A stretch of DNA of 64,000 nucleotides from positions 310,001-374,000 of the forward strand of contig NZ_CP196822.1 in the NCBI RefSeq assembly GCF_051912485.1, in the 5' to 3' direction. This document shows, piece after piece, positions 39,729-48,969 of the stretch. Within the stretch, counting starts at the first letter, position 1; each line of letters opens with the position of its first letter. Origin of the DNA: Nitrobacter sp051912485. Its GTDB lineage: Bacteria; Pseudomonadota; Alphaproteobacteria; Rhizobiales; Xanthobacteraceae. Under the pieces are notes generated by a model. That model searched no databases. It saw only the letters and a program-made list of their open reading frames with translations, and was not told the DNA's origin. Position numbers and translations under genes: made by a program.

Positions 39729-39803
39729 GGGCGCGTAGCTCAGCGGGAGAGCACCTCGTTGACATCGAGGGGGTCACAGGTTCGATCCCTGTCGCGCCCA
39801 CCA
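39729..39803 (+). tRNA. tRNA-Val (anticodon GAC)
   Basis: The acceptor stem GGGCGCG (39729-39735) pairs with CGCGCCC; the anticodon stem is CCTCG/CGAGG with loop TTGACAT, giving GAC at 39761-39763. The T-loop is GGTTCGATCC, and the CCA end (39801-39803) is encoded. It sits at the junction between core genes and the mobile region. Confidence 0.97.
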
Positions 39804-39842
39804 CCCAGTCTGTTATTTTTCACATTTCCAGAGACTGACGAA

Positions 39843-39867
39843 AAAGGCCCGCTATTGGCGGGCTTTT
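39843..39867. terminator. Intrinsic terminator after tRNA-Val
   Basis: GCCCGC / GCGGGC stem with a TATTG loop, flanked by AAAAAG and CTTTT so that it works on both strands: for the tRNA transcript and, from the other side, for the recombinase operon. Confidence 0.8.
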
Positions 39868-39984
39868 CCGCATTTTGATCTGCGGAGGCGCGGTCTCCGT
39901 GACCCGTCTGGGCTGGTTTTGGGGCTCTGTCTCTGCCGCGCAATTTCCCGTTCCTGGGAATCAGGCCGATAAAATAAGGCGCGG

Positions 39985-41643
39985 TCACCGGTTGGCAGAA
40001 TCGGGAGCGCCGGTCGGTGCCAAGCCGAGGCGACTCATCTGCTGAGGCCATTCAGCCGGCGCATCGCGGAGGGCAGCGACACCGATGCCGCGCGGGAATC
40101 GTCCTTCAACGGCTGCTGTCACAAGGGCCGGTGAAAGGAAGGCAAGCGAGATCGTCATATTGATATGTCGCGTGCTGCAATGTTGGCGGGCGGCAAGGCT
40201 TTCGATTGTCTCGCGGCCGTCGACGATCTCCTGAAGCCAAAGCCGGCCGCGGCCGATCGATCGGATGAGAGCCGACCGGCGTTCGGCCTTCATGGGCCGA
40301 GCGCGATGCTCTGGCGTATTCGCCGGCAGCAGAATCTCTCGGGCGGGCCTTGATGGCTTCTTCCAGGGCACGACGACGATGCGTGAGGTGACAGCGCGGT
40401 GTTCAGCTGGATCCGGATCGTGGTTGCTCTGGATCCGTTGGATATCGTTTTCGTCAGACCTCAGATGAATCGCCAACTGGTTCTTGCGAACCTCAATTCG
40501 GGCGATAGACCGCTCAATCGTTTCTCGAGATAACGTATCGGTCGAAAGCGGATCATCTTTGCTGGTGTTGGCAATGATCGCCTTGGAGATCGTGGCTTCG
40601 ATCTCTGACGCAGGCACACGATTAACAGAGCCAACAGGCTTATCCGTTTGACCCCGGATACAGGGTGCAGAGACGTAATAGCGATGTCGAACGCGGTTTC
40701 TACTGGCATAGGTCAAGATCATCCGATGGCCCGCGTCATCAAACAGCAGCCCGGCAAGGAGGGCACGGGTTCGGATACGTGTCGTCGTGCGATGTGACCA
40801 CTGTTCGGTCAGCCTTTGCTGAACAGCCTCAAACAGTGCGCGGTCGAGCAGGGCGGGTTGCGACCCTGGGAGGATCTCGCCCTTGAACTTGACTTCGCCC
40901 CGATAAAAACGGTTCCGCAGCATGTAAAACAACGGCCCCTGCGTGAACGGAACACCCCCTCGCGTGCCGCCTGACGCCAACTGCCGAATCTTGGATTTAA
41001 AGCCTCGCTCCTTCAGCTCCTTAACGAGGCGGTTGACGCTGCCGAGTTCCAGATAGCGCTGGAAAATCAGCCGAACGATCGTGGCCTCTTCCTCGTGAAT
41101 GTGAAGCTGACCATCCTTGAGGACGTAGCCGAGCGGAACCATGCCGCCGACCCACAGCCCCTTGCGTTTAGAGGCAGCAATTTTGTCACGGATGCGCTCG
41201 GAGGTGACCTCACGCTCGAACTGCGCAAAGGAAAGAAGGACGTTTAGTGTCAGGCGCCCCATCGAAGTGGTGGTGTTGAATTGCTGCGTGACAGAAACAA
41301 ACGAGACGCCATGGGCATCAAATAGCTCGACCAGCTTGGCGAAGTCGGCCAGAGAGCGGGTGAGCCGGTCCACCTTATAGACGACGATGATATGGATCCG
41401 GTGTGCCACGACATCTGCAAGTAAGCGCTGTAGGGCAGGGCGATCAGTCGATCCACCCGAAAAGCCGCCGTCATCGTATCGCGCCTTGACCAGCGTCCAA
41501 CCCGCATGCGCCTGACTTCGGATGTAGGCTTGGGACGCGTCATACTGGGCATCCAGCGAGTTGAACTCCTGATCAAGGCCGGAGTCGGTGGACACCCGCG
41601 TATAGATCGCGCTCCGGACGACCCGGTTGTCCGCCGGCTTCAT
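39985..41643 (-). CDS. Large serine recombinase
   Basis: 552 residues from the ATG at 41643. The N-terminal resolvase domain has the nucleophile region VRSAIYTRVSTDSGLDQEFN and, further on, VVYKVDRLTRSLADF and LNVLLSFAQFERE, all conserved. The recombinase domain (VPLGYVLKDGQLHIHEEEAT) and a zinc-ribbon-like region (LLFDDAGHRMILTYASRNRV, a later Cys) follow. Large serine recombinases integrate or excise phages and islands at specific short sites. It overlaps the DUF2924 gene by four bases and is the last gene of a three-gene module next to tRNA-Val. Confidence 0.93.
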   Translation of the reverse strand: MKPADNRVVRSAIYTRVSTDSGLDQEFNSLDAQYDASQAYIRSQAHAGWTLVKARYDDGGFSGGSTDRPALQRLLADVVAHRIHIIVVYKVDRLTRSLADFAKLVELFDAHGVSFVSVTQQFNTTTSMGRLTLNVLLSFAQFEREVTSERIRDKIAASKRKGLWVGGMVPLGYVLKDGQLHIHEEEATIVRLIFQRYLELGSVNRLVKELKERGFKSKIRQLASGGTRGGVPFTQGPLFYMLRNRFYRGEVKFKGEILPGSQPALLDRALFEAVQQRLTEQWSHRTTTRIRTRALLAGLLFDDAGHRMILTYASRNRVRHRYYVSAPCIRGQTDKPVGSVNRVPASEIEATISKAIIANTSKDDPLSTDTLSRETIERSIARIEVRKNQLAIHLRSDENDIQRIQSNHDPDPAEHRAVTSRIVVVPWKKPSRPAREILLPANTPEHRARPMKAERRSALIRSIGRGRLWLQEIVDGRETIESLAARQHCSTRHINMTISLAFLSPALVTAAVEGRFPRGIGVAALRDAPAEWPQQMSRLGLAPTGAPDSANR

Positions 41644-42152
41644 GTTCGGACCCCCTTGCCGTTTCCGGCGCGCAGACCAAAGAAGCGAGGCCCATTCCAA
41701 TTCGTGCCGGTGATAGCGAATGCAATCCCGGACAGGCTGTCGAACGTCTTCCCCTCGAAAGCGAAGCCGCCTTCGACGACCATCACCCGATGAAGTTGGC
41801 CGTTCCATTCCCGGGTTAAAACAGTGCCGAGCACCATAGCTTGCTTGCGCTGATCCTGGGCCGCTACGAGCGGCAAGATTTCGTCCAAAGATTGTACGGT
41901 AGCCGCACGCTTCAGAAGTTGAACCGTCGTAGCATCGAGATCCCCAAGCGCATCTGCCTGGATGCGATAGGCGAGAATGCTGAACAGCAGATGCTTGGGC
42001 AGGTGCTCTGGGGCTGGGCGCCCCACAACACTCTGCCAGCGGGACCCTAGGCCAATCAGGTTGAGACTGCGCAGATGCGCAATCTCATCGTCCATCGACA
42101 AGCTCATCAGCCTTCGACTGACGGGCTTTCGTGATCCTGACCTTCGTACCAT
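41640..42152 (-). CDS. DUF2924 protein of the recombinase module
   Basis: 170 residues. The DUF2924 pattern is seen in LRSLNLIGLGSRWQSVVGRP, HLPKHLLFSILAYRIQADAL + GDLD, and then LTREWNGQLHRVMVVEGGFA with FEGKTFDSLSGIAFAITGTNWNGPRFFGL. Function unknown, but the family sits with remarkable constancy just upstream of phage-type serine recombinases with a DUF3489 gene, suggesting DNA binding or a directionality role. Its stop overlaps the recombinase start (ATGA). Confidence 0.88.
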   Translation of the reverse strand: MVRRSGSRKPVSRRLMSLSMDDEIAHLRSLNLIGLGSRWQSVVGRPAPEHLPKHLLFSILAYRIQADALGDLDATTVQLLKRAATVQSLDEILPLVAAQDQRKQAMVLGTVLTREWNGQLHRVMVVEGGFAFEGKTFDSLSGIAFAITGTNWNGPRFFGLRAGNGKGVRT

Positions 42153-42156
42153 GACA

Positions 42157-42555
42157 TCAGGCCGCGGCCCTGTCAGACTTCAATCCGGTAGACGTGGCGT
42201 TGCCAGTTACTTTGTAGATCCGACCGGCTTCAGCAGCTTCCGATATCAACGTCAGCTTGAGCTTCTTCCGTATGATGCCAGCAAAGAAGCCGCGTACCGA
42301 ATGCTGCTGCCAATCCGTGGCCTTCATGATGTCGTCGATCGTTGTACCCTCAGGCTTCATCAGCATCTCGATGACCCGAGCTTGCTTGCTGCCGGCGCGA
42401 TGCACCGGCCGATCCAACGATCGAGCTGATGCAGAACTACTCTTGTTGACGGGTGCAACCTTGGCGGTCTTGGTCGACACACGGCGCGCTGACTTTGCGC
42501 GCCTGGGTGCTATCGCGGATCGAGGTGCAGTTTTGCGGGGCTGTGTTTTCGCCAT
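42157..42555 (-). CDS. DUF3489 protein
   Basis: 132 residues: a long Lys/Arg/Ala-rich N-terminus (MAKTQPRKTAPRSAIAPRRA...) and a winged-helix-like C-terminal domain (KQARVIEMLMKPEGTTIDDI with MKATDWQQHSVRGFFAGIIR) characteristic of DUF3489. Probably a small DNA-binding protein. First gene of the DUF3489-DUF2924-recombinase module, with four bases between it and the next gene. Confidence 0.9.
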   Translation of the reverse strand: MAKTQPRKTAPRSAIAPRRAKSARRVSTKTAKVAPVNKSSSASARSLDRPVHRAGSKQARVIEMLMKPEGTTIDDIMKATDWQQHSVRGFFAGIIRKKLKLTLISEAAEAGRIYKVTGNATSTGLKSDRAAA

Positions 42556-43133
42556 GTGACGTCTCCGGTTGGTGCAGCATCATCGCTGCCACCACCGAAG
42601 CCCCGTCACGGTAAACACACCGGCGGGGCAGGCTATTCGGTGGACGAAGGAGGCACTCAACGCGCCGACAGTAACGCTCCAATCGCCCAGCAATGCCAGT
42701 GGTTTCTGAGCAATCTTGTTGCTCAACAGAGCGCGAGCCCGAGTGCGGTTTGCACCACTATGATGTCAAGAAATTCGACTAGCTCTGTCGAAAACGATCA
42801 GAATTTGTCTTCCCGAAGTTGCGGGAGAGGTGTCTCGATTTCCCATTTTTGAGACGCTTTGCGCTGCTGGTCGTCGACGATCGGCGACCTGTGCGAGGAC
42901 TGCTTGGCTCGACGCGAATTCCGGTATCATGCCGCCGCTCGACGGATAAACTGATCCCGCTGTGGTCAACCGGCAACCTTGCGAATGCCACCAACTATAC
43001 GAGCATGATTGAAATGTTTGCTCCGTGGTGTACTTCTAGGTAGAACATCGGTTATTGCGCCACCCGTCCAATCAATTTGTCTCTAAAATCCCAATTATAC
43101 GCCTATGCCATTAGCGGCTGAATCGCTTCCGCA
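42556..43133. other. Spacer between recombinase module and defence-like operon
   Basis: 578 bases with no supported gene. Short frames lack ribosome sites. It must contain the promoters of two divergent operons. An AT-richer stretch at 43040-43105 (GTTATTGCGCCACCC ... AATTATACGCC) with TTGTCTCTAAAATCCCAATT-type sequence is the best promoter candidate for the kinase-helicase operon. Confidence 0.5.
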
Positions 43134-46100
43134 ATGATCACGAAATCCGGCAACGGCCCGCAGATTCTCGGCAACCGCTACGTCCTATCAAACACGAGTC
43201 GTCAGGGCGCGCAGGCAATCGTCACGCAGGCCTATGACCCATCGGAAAGCAAAACCGTTGCGATCAAGCGCATGCGGTTTGGCCCTGAGGACGAGCGGGC
43301 GCGAGAAGGTTTCCAGCGCGAGGTCCAGATGCTGCAGGATCTCCGCCATCCCAACATTGTCGAGATGATCGATGTCGACCGCGACGTCGGCGGGAATTGG
43401 TACATTGTACTCGAGTGGTTGCCGGACAACCTGGAGACCGTCATCCAGCGGGACGGGCCCTGCTCGTGGGACGACTTCTGGCAGCGTTGCGGCGGCCAGA
43501 TCCTCGACGCCGTCGTCTACGGTCAGAAAAGGCAGATCGCGCACCGCGACATCAAGCCGAAGAACATTCTGGTGTCGACAGACGGGGTGCCGAAGCTCGC
43601 CGACTACGGAATCGCGAAGCTCCTGGACCAGGCGGGCAATTGGGCGCCCGTCAAAGGACTCACGTTCAGGTTCGACTACACCAAAGGCTACACACCGGCG
43701 GAACCGGATTCCGCCGAGCATGCACTGACCAGGGACTGCTACGCTTTCGCGGCGGTCGCGCTGTCGTGCCTGACGGGCCGGATCTTCGACCGAGAGGAAG
43801 ATCCAATGGTCGCCTTGCAGGAGGCCGTTCTACCCGGAAACATCCGCGCTATCTTCGAGCGCTGCCTGAACAAGGCCGCTTCGAAACGTCCCGCATTGGC
43901 GTCCGTACTTCTCAGCGAGATCGAGAGGGCGGAGGAAGAGACCAGACGCGCATCCGCCGACGTGTCGGTCTGTCATCTTTCCCTGTCGAACGCCGTCCTG
44001 GGGAGGATCTGCTCCCGGATGGAGATTCGGGACCGAAAGGAGGCGGAGCGGTTCGTACGGGATGAACTCGACGAGGTCGCAGGGATCATGCCTGCCGACG
44101 CGGCAGCGACCGGCGCTGAGAAAGCCGACGTGGATCTGGTCGGCGCGACCTGGCGGTTTAGATGCCGTTTCAGCGGGCGCCACAACGAGGTGCTCGAGCT
44201 GGTACACGTCCTCGAAGTGGACGCCTCACTCGCCACGAGCCTCAGGGACCGCTGTCTGACAAGGCTGATGTCGTTTACCTTCAATCGGGCGAGCGATCCA
44301 GAAACGGCGGGACAGCAACTCGCGCTGCTACTCGCCGAGGCGGCCGAGCTTCAACGGCAGTTGGCCGAGGAACGCGAGGCTAGGTCCGGCCAACGGATAT
44401 TCCGGGTGTGGCGGGGCTACCTGCGGGACCGAGCTGACCTCGAGGCAAAGCGTACGAGCGCCATCAAATACGTCGATCGGAGCATCGCCGAGGATCTCGT
44501 GGCGCTGACGACTGATATCGCGCAAAGCGAAGAACTAGTCGGACAGGAGCGCGTTATCACGCTTCCTTCCGGCGGGCGGGTGACCTGCATCGTCGCCGGC
44601 ATCGCCTTCAACAGGATCATGCTCAACGTGACGTTCGGAGATGCGAGCCGGCTACCGAGGCGCGGAGAGCTCGCGATTAACACGCTCGCCGCTCAACGCG
44701 CCCTCGACCATCAGACCGCTGCTCTCAACACCGTTTTCTACGATAGGGCCGTGAGCGCCGAGCTCAAGAGCATCATCCTCAATCCGCGCACGGCGGAACC
44801 GGTCGTAGAAGTGGACGACGTGGTTCCGACGAGCGCGGATTTCGACGAGGAAAAGAGGGAGATCCTGGCCAAGGCGTTGGGCGTGCAGGACATCCTCGCA
44901 ATCGAGGGACCGCCAGGCACGGGCAAGACCAAGCTGATCGCGGAAATCGTCGTCCAGTGGCTGAAGCGCAATCCGCGACACAGAATCCTGTTGTCTTCGC
45001 AGACCCACATTGCCCTGGACAATGTCCTTGAGCGGATCGCGGAGACGGGGCTCTCGCTCGAGATGATACGCATCGGGCGAAGCGATGAAACGCGCATCTC
45101 GGAACTCGGGCACAAACTCCTGCTGGAGCGGAGGGTCGAAGCCTGGATCAAGGACGTGCGCAAGGTCGCCGAGGCGGATATGCAAAGGTGGGCGGCCGAG
45201 AAGAAGGTCGATCGCCAGGCCGTGGCTGTCGGCATGAAGGTCGAGCGTCTCCTGCAGGTGCTCGCGATCCAAAAGGGCCTTCGCGACACCATCGACAGGC
45301 AGGAAGCCGACCGGGCTAGCGTTGAGAAGGCGGGCGTCGATTCCGCGGGCGGTCCCGCCGATCAGGACGAGGTCGAGGAGGAGACGACGCAGATCGACAG
45401 CGAGATCGGGGTCACCAAGCAGGCGCTCAAGCGGGCGGTGGGCGAGGAAAAGGACCTGCGCGCCGAGTTGCAGAAGATGGGCGATTATGCTGCAGCCCTC
45501 GCGCAATCGAAAGACCCGGACGAACTCGGGGAATGGGCCGCCCATTTCCTGGCCGATACGCCTATGATCACGGCATGCCGGGATCGCCTGAAGCTGCTTG
45601 AGGACTGGTTTTTGCGGGTCGGACGATCCTCGGATTTCAACGCCGCGATGCTATCGTCTGCGCAGATCATCGCCGGTACCTGCGTCGGCATCGCCGGTGT
45701 TCGGGGCATGGAGGAGGTCGCCTACGACCTCTGTATCGTTGACGAGGCGTCTAAGGCGACCGCGACCGAAATTCTGATCCCGCTGTCCCGCAGCAAGCGG
45801 TCCATCATCGTCGGCGACCCCGAGCAGCTTCCTCCCTTCTTCGAGCAATTGGGCGACGACCTACTGGAGGAGTTCGAGGCCGAGGAGGTCAAGGCGACAC
45901 TCCTTGACAGACTACTTGATGATGATGCCGGTCTTCCTGCGGGATGCCGTGCCGACCTCAAGAGCCAGTACCGGATGATTGAGCCGATCGGCGATCTTGT
46001 CAGTACTTGTTTCTACAAGCGGAAACTGAAAAGCCCGGTGAAATCGCATGGACTGAAGCTGTCCTTGGCCTTCCCCAAGCCCGTGACCTGGTATTCGACC

Positions 46101-46583
46101 CAGAACTTGCCCGGCCGGTTCGAGGAGGCTGAAGGGTTAACCTTCAAGAACCCCACCGAAGTCGCGCAGATCCGCAAGATCTTGCTGCGCCTCGAGTTCG
46201 TCGCAAAGGCTCAAGAAGAGCGCATTTCGGTCGCGGTCCTGTCGGGCTACACGGCGCAGGTGAGGCTTCTCGGCGAAATGATCCAGCGTGGCGTCGCCGA
46301 ATGGCCGTCTCTCGACATCTCCTGCTCCAGCGTCGATGCGTTTCAAGGGCGGCAAGCCGATGTCTGCATCTACTCGGTCGTCAGGTCGAACGGTCAGAAG
46401 GATCTCGGTTTCTTGCGCGAACGTCCTCGGCTGAACGTCGCCCTGTCGAGGGGTAAGAGCGGTCTCGTGATCGTGGGAGACAACTTCTTCTGCCGAAACG
46501 TCCGCGGCAAAAACCCGTTCAGGGCGGTGATCGACTACATCGACAACAACGATCGAACCTGCAAGGCGGAGGAGCTTCAGTGA
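43134..46583 (+). CDS. Ser/Thr protein kinase fused to an SF1 helicase (COG1112-like)
   Basis: 1,149 residues. Residues about 15-280 are a eukaryote-like kinase: VAIKRM with the ATP lysine at 45, AHRDIKPKNILV with the catalytic Asp at about 139, and ADYG (157-159) in place of DFG. A middle region (300-580) includes a small beta domain. The helicase has Walker A EGPPGTGKTK (592-599), CIVDEAS (868-873), GDPEQLPP (894-901), SQYRM (944-948), VDAFQGRQADV (motif V) and RLNVALSRGK (motif VI), split by a coiled-coil insertion (670-800). This fusion is what type I Mokosh MkoA proteins carry. It is the first gene of a three-gene overlapping operon ending in a PP2C phosphatase, so its activity is probably set by phosphorylation. 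Confidence 0.9.
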   Translation: MITKSGNGPQILGNRYVLSNTSRQGAQAIVTQAYDPSESKTVAIKRMRFGPEDERAREGFQREVQMLQDLRHPNIVEMIDVDRDVGGNWYIVLEWLPDNLETVIQRDGPCSWDDFWQRCGGQILDAVVYGQKRQIAHRDIKPKNILVSTDGVPKLADYGIAKLLDQAGNWAPVKGLTFRFDYTKGYTPAEPDSAEHALTRDCYAFAAVALSCLTGRIFDREEDPMVALQEAVLPGNIRAIFERCLNKAASKRPALASVLLSEIERAEEETRRASADVSVCHLSLSNAVLGRICSRMEIRDRKEAERFVRDELDEVAGIMPADAAATGAEKADVDLVGATWRFRCRFSGRHNEVLELVHVLEVDASLATSLRDRCLTRLMSFTFNRASDPETAGQQLALLLAEAAELQRQLAEEREARSGQRIFRVWRGYLRDRADLEAKRTSAIKYVDRSIAEDLVALTTDIAQSEELVGQERVITLPSGGRVTCIVAGIAFNRIMLNVTFGDASRLPRRGELAINTLAAQRALDHQTAALNTVFYDRAVSAELKSIILNPRTAEPVVEVDDVVPTSADFDEEKREILAKALGVQDILAIEGPPGTGKTKLIAEIVVQWLKRNPRHRILLSSQTHIALDNVLERIAETGLSLEMIRIGRSDETRISELGHKLLLERRVEAWIKDVRKVAEADMQRWAAEKKVDRQAVAVGMKVERLLQVLAIQKGLRDTIDRQEADRASVEKAGVDSAGGPADQDEVEEETTQIDSEIGVTKQALKRAVGEEKDLRAELQKMGDYAAALAQSKDPDELGEWAAHFLADTPMITACRDRLKLLEDWFLRVGRSSDFNAAMLSSAQIIAGTCVGIAGVRGMEEVAYDLCIVDEASKATATEILIPLSRSKRSIIVGDPEQLPPFFEQLGDDLLEEFEAEEVKATLLDRLLDDDAGLPAGCRADLKSQYRMIEPIGDLVSTCFYKRKLKSPVKSHGLKLSLAFPKPVTWYSTQNLPGRFEEAEGLTFKNPTEVAQIRKILLRLEFVAKAQEERISVAVLSGYTAQVRLLGEMIQRGVAEWPSLDISCSSVDAFQGRQADVCIYSVVRSNGQKDLGFLRERPRLNVALSRGKSGLVIVGDNFFCRNVRGKNPFRAVIDYIDNNDRTCKAEELQ

Positions 46584-48052
46584 CGCCCGAGCTCGCTGCG
46601 AGGAAATATCAGTTCCGCGAGGGCTTCCACCTCGTTGACTACGGGGAAGTCGGATTGCCAATCTTCCGCCTTACGCTTGAGGCCATCACGATGGCGCCGC
46701 GGTTCATGCCTACCATCCAGGAATTCGCCATGCGCTGCCTGGCCCTCGGGGAGACGCACGAGGCGGACGTCGCCAACATGCTCGGACTAAAGCTCGACGT
46801 TGTCGTCGGCGCTATGAACGTGCTCATCGCGGACGGTTACGTCACGAGGGAGCCGAATAGCGATGGCGCTGACCTCTTCTATCTCACGAAGGCCGGCGAA
46901 TTGCGTCTCTTATCCGACCGCCTAGAGATTCCGCAAGAGGAGATGATAGTCGTCGATTATGATGGAATCCGCCGAATTCCCTTACGCTTGACGGGTGAGA
47001 GCGTTGTGCGCCCCGCCCTGCTTCAAGGAACCGGCGCCGTCCAGATCCGGCCCTATCCGGCGGAGCCGCCGGGGGTCAATGACTTGGTCATTCCGGACAT
47101 CTCGAAAGTCGTTCGTCGACAGCGGAGCGAAGATTTCCAGCGTACCGTGCTTTCGCTGAAACGCGTGGTCAGGCGAAACAACCTATTCCGGGAGGGGGTT
47201 GCCCTCGTCTACGCCGCCGACAAGTCCGACGAGGTCCAGGTGGCGTTCGTCATCGACGACAAACTGTCCGACGCGTATGAACTCGCCTTCGCGCAGCACG
47301 GTGGTCCGCGGAAGATGGGTTTCGTGCGGGCGATCTCGGATACCGACTTGAGCAAAAAACTCGAAAAGATGGTCGGCCGCCCCATGTACAGGAGCATGCC
47401 GCATCCCGACGCAATAAGGGCGGCGCGCAAATTGGAGGTTGATAGTCTGGTGGAGGTGGATACGCTCAGAAGAGCTGCGGCCGGCTTGCCTCCGCATGGC
47501 TCAGATCCCGTCGCCGCGGCCTTGGTGGTGGCCGAAGAACGTCTGGAGGTCGCAAGGCACGAGATAGACGCCTTCGAGGTTCGTCCCCTCGCGTGCTTCG
47601 AACAGAATGAGCTTCTCGATGCGGCCTTGAAGTCGGCCCGCAAGTCGTTGGTCATCACCAGTGCCGGAATACAGCCGTCCATCGTCAACGCGGCCAGACT
47701 ACGCGAAATTGATCTGTTGATTGGAGAAGGCGTCCAAATTGAGATCGAGTCCTATCTCGTTCCACAGACTGAACCGCGCAAAGGTGGTCGATACGATCCC
47801 CTGTCGGAATTGACCCGCCGCACAGCTAAAAGCGGACTGTCGATCCGGAAAGGCCAGACCCAAGACTTCTTTTTCCTGGTCCAGGACGATGAACTGGCGG
47901 TCATCTCGACGCGTCCGTTCCTCGGCGAAGTCTCGCGGCGGATGGGTTTCATGCGAGTCCAAGGTCTCGTGACCCGCAAGCCAGCGTTCGTCGAAGAGAT
48001 CAGGAGCATCGTGCTCGGCAGCAGCAGCGCGGTGGGACGACATGGCAACTGA
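46580..48052 (+). CDS. Winged-helix protein with degenerate PLD-like C-terminal domain
   Basis: 490 residues, overlapping the helicase gene by four bases. Residues about 45-110 look like a winged helix (FMPTIQEFAMRCLALGETHE ... YLTKAGELRL). The last 150 residues follow the order of phospholipase D-type nucleases: NELLDAALKSARKSLVITSA, REIDLLIGEGVQIEIESYLV, then TQDFFFLVQDDELAVISTRP. The last block aligns with the HxKx4D motif but has Gln for His and Phe for Lys, so hydrolysis is unlikely unless residues come from elsewhere. It occupies the position of Mokosh MkoB. The middle part is of unknown fold. I infer a partner or regulator of the kinase-helicase. Confidence 0.7.
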   Translation: MTPELAARKYQFREGFHLVDYGEVGLPIFRLTLEAITMAPRFMPTIQEFAMRCLALGETHEADVANMLGLKLDVVVGAMNVLIADGYVTREPNSDGADLFYLTKAGELRLLSDRLEIPQEEMIVVDYDGIRRIPLRLTGESVVRPALLQGTGAVQIRPYPAEPPGVNDLVIPDISKVVRRQRSEDFQRTVLSLKRVVRRNNLFREGVALVYAADKSDEVQVAFVIDDKLSDAYELAFAQHGGPRKMGFVRAISDTDLSKKLEKMVGRPMYRSMPHPDAIRAARKLEVDSLVEVDTLRRAAAGLPPHGSDPVAAALVVAEERLEVARHEIDAFEVRPLACFEQNELLDAALKSARKSLVITSAGIQPSIVNAARLREIDLLIGEGVQIEIESYLVPQTEPRKGGRYDPLSELTRRTAKSGLSIRKGQTQDFFFLVQDDELAVISTRPFLGEVSRRMGFMRVQGLVTRKPAFVEEIRSIVLGSSSAVGRHGN

Positions 48053-48779
48053 CCGTCGGGTGTGGATCGCTACTCACGTCGGCCGCGTAAGAAGCGCGAA
48101 CGAAGACCTCTACCTCGTTGGAGATCGGATCGGTTGCGATCCGATCGACGCCTGGTCTGGAACGCTTGCAGGCGGTCGCGGCTGGGCCGTGATCGCCGAT
48201 GGCATGGGCGGGCACGAAGGTGGAAAGGTAGCCAGTCGCGTCGTCGTCGAAGCTGTCGCAGGGGCGATCGATCGCGCACACGACGAGGCAAGTGTTACGT
48301 CGATGATCGACGATGCCAACCGCAGGCTGTTCGAGGAAATGTATTCCGGAGCGGGCAGACCCGGGATGGGCACGACAATTGTCGGAGCTCTCTTCTTCGA
48401 TCGCGAAGCGCTTGTATTCAACGTCGGCGACAGTCGCGCTTACGAGATCCGACGGAGCCGATTGCTCCAGTTGAGCAGGGACGATACGTTGGACGCCGAT
48501 CGAAGTCGAAGAGGCGGCCGCAGCCACGCGCTTACTCAATCGCTAGGCGGCACGACGAAACCGCTTGCCTTGCGCCCCCACATCCGGCGCCTTCCGCTTG
48601 AGGATCATGTCGGCATAATGCTCTGCTCGGACGGTCTCAGCGACATGGTCCAAGAAGACGAAATGAGTCGTCTCCTCTCCCAAAGCTCGGGCGAGCCTGC
48701 TGAGAGCCTTGTCGCAGCTGCGCTCGAAGCCGGCGGAAAGGACAACGTGACTGTGATCGTCATCGGCTCAAGGACGTAA
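48042..48779 (+). CDS. PP2C-type Ser/Thr protein phosphatase
   Basis: 245 residues, overlapping the preceding gene by 11 bases. All PP2C metal and phosphate motifs are visible: THVGRVRSANEDLY, WAVIADGMGGHEGG, GMGTTIVGALFF, VFNVGDSRAYEIR, LTQSLGG, MLCSDGLSDMV, and KDNVTVIVIGS at the end. It should remove phosphates added by the kinase domain of the first gene. Kinase-phosphatase pairs of this sort set on/off states in several phage-defence and secretion systems. No membrane segment, so cytosolic. Confidence 0.92.
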   Translation: MATDRRVWIATHVGRVRSANEDLYLVGDRIGCDPIDAWSGTLAGGRGWAVIADGMGGHEGGKVASRVVVEAVAGAIDRAHDEASVTSMIDDANRRLFEEMYSGAGRPGMGTTIVGALFFDREALVFNVGDSRAYEIRRSRLLQLSRDDTLDADRSRRGGRSHALTQSLGGTTKPLALRPHIRRLPLEDHVGIMLCSDGLSDMVQEDEMSRLLSQSSGEPAESLVAAALEAGGKDNVTVIVIGSRT

Positions 48780-48873
48780 CGGATTTGGAAAAGCGCGGCA
48801 GTCGTGATCAATTAGCTCGTTCTCGTCCTCGACTCCCAAGACCAGCCATGGCAGAGGCCGTCAAAGGTGCGCC

Positions 48874-48969
48874 ATGACAACGATTTTGTTTGAGGAAAGA
48901 TTGCTGCCCTGGGTGACTGCAAATGAATACGATCAGCAATCGAGAAAGCTAGTTCGGGTAATCTGCTGA
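48874..48969 (+). CDS. Possible 31-aa leader peptide coupled to the large NTPase gene
   Basis: ATG with AAAGGTG seven bases ahead; the frame (MTTILFEERLLPWVTANEYD...) ends in TGA that overlaps the ATG of the large downstream gene as TGATG. Such an overlap is the classical arrangement for translational coupling, and the downstream ATG has no good ribosome site of its own. The peptide has no recognised family. It might also be chance. Confidence 0.35.
   Translation: MTTILFEERLLPWVTANEYDQQSRKLVRVIC

Noticed and set aside
42819..43043. 74-codon frame in the spacer before the kinase-helicase gene
   Set aside because: No ribosome site, no domain, and it overlaps the probable promoter region.
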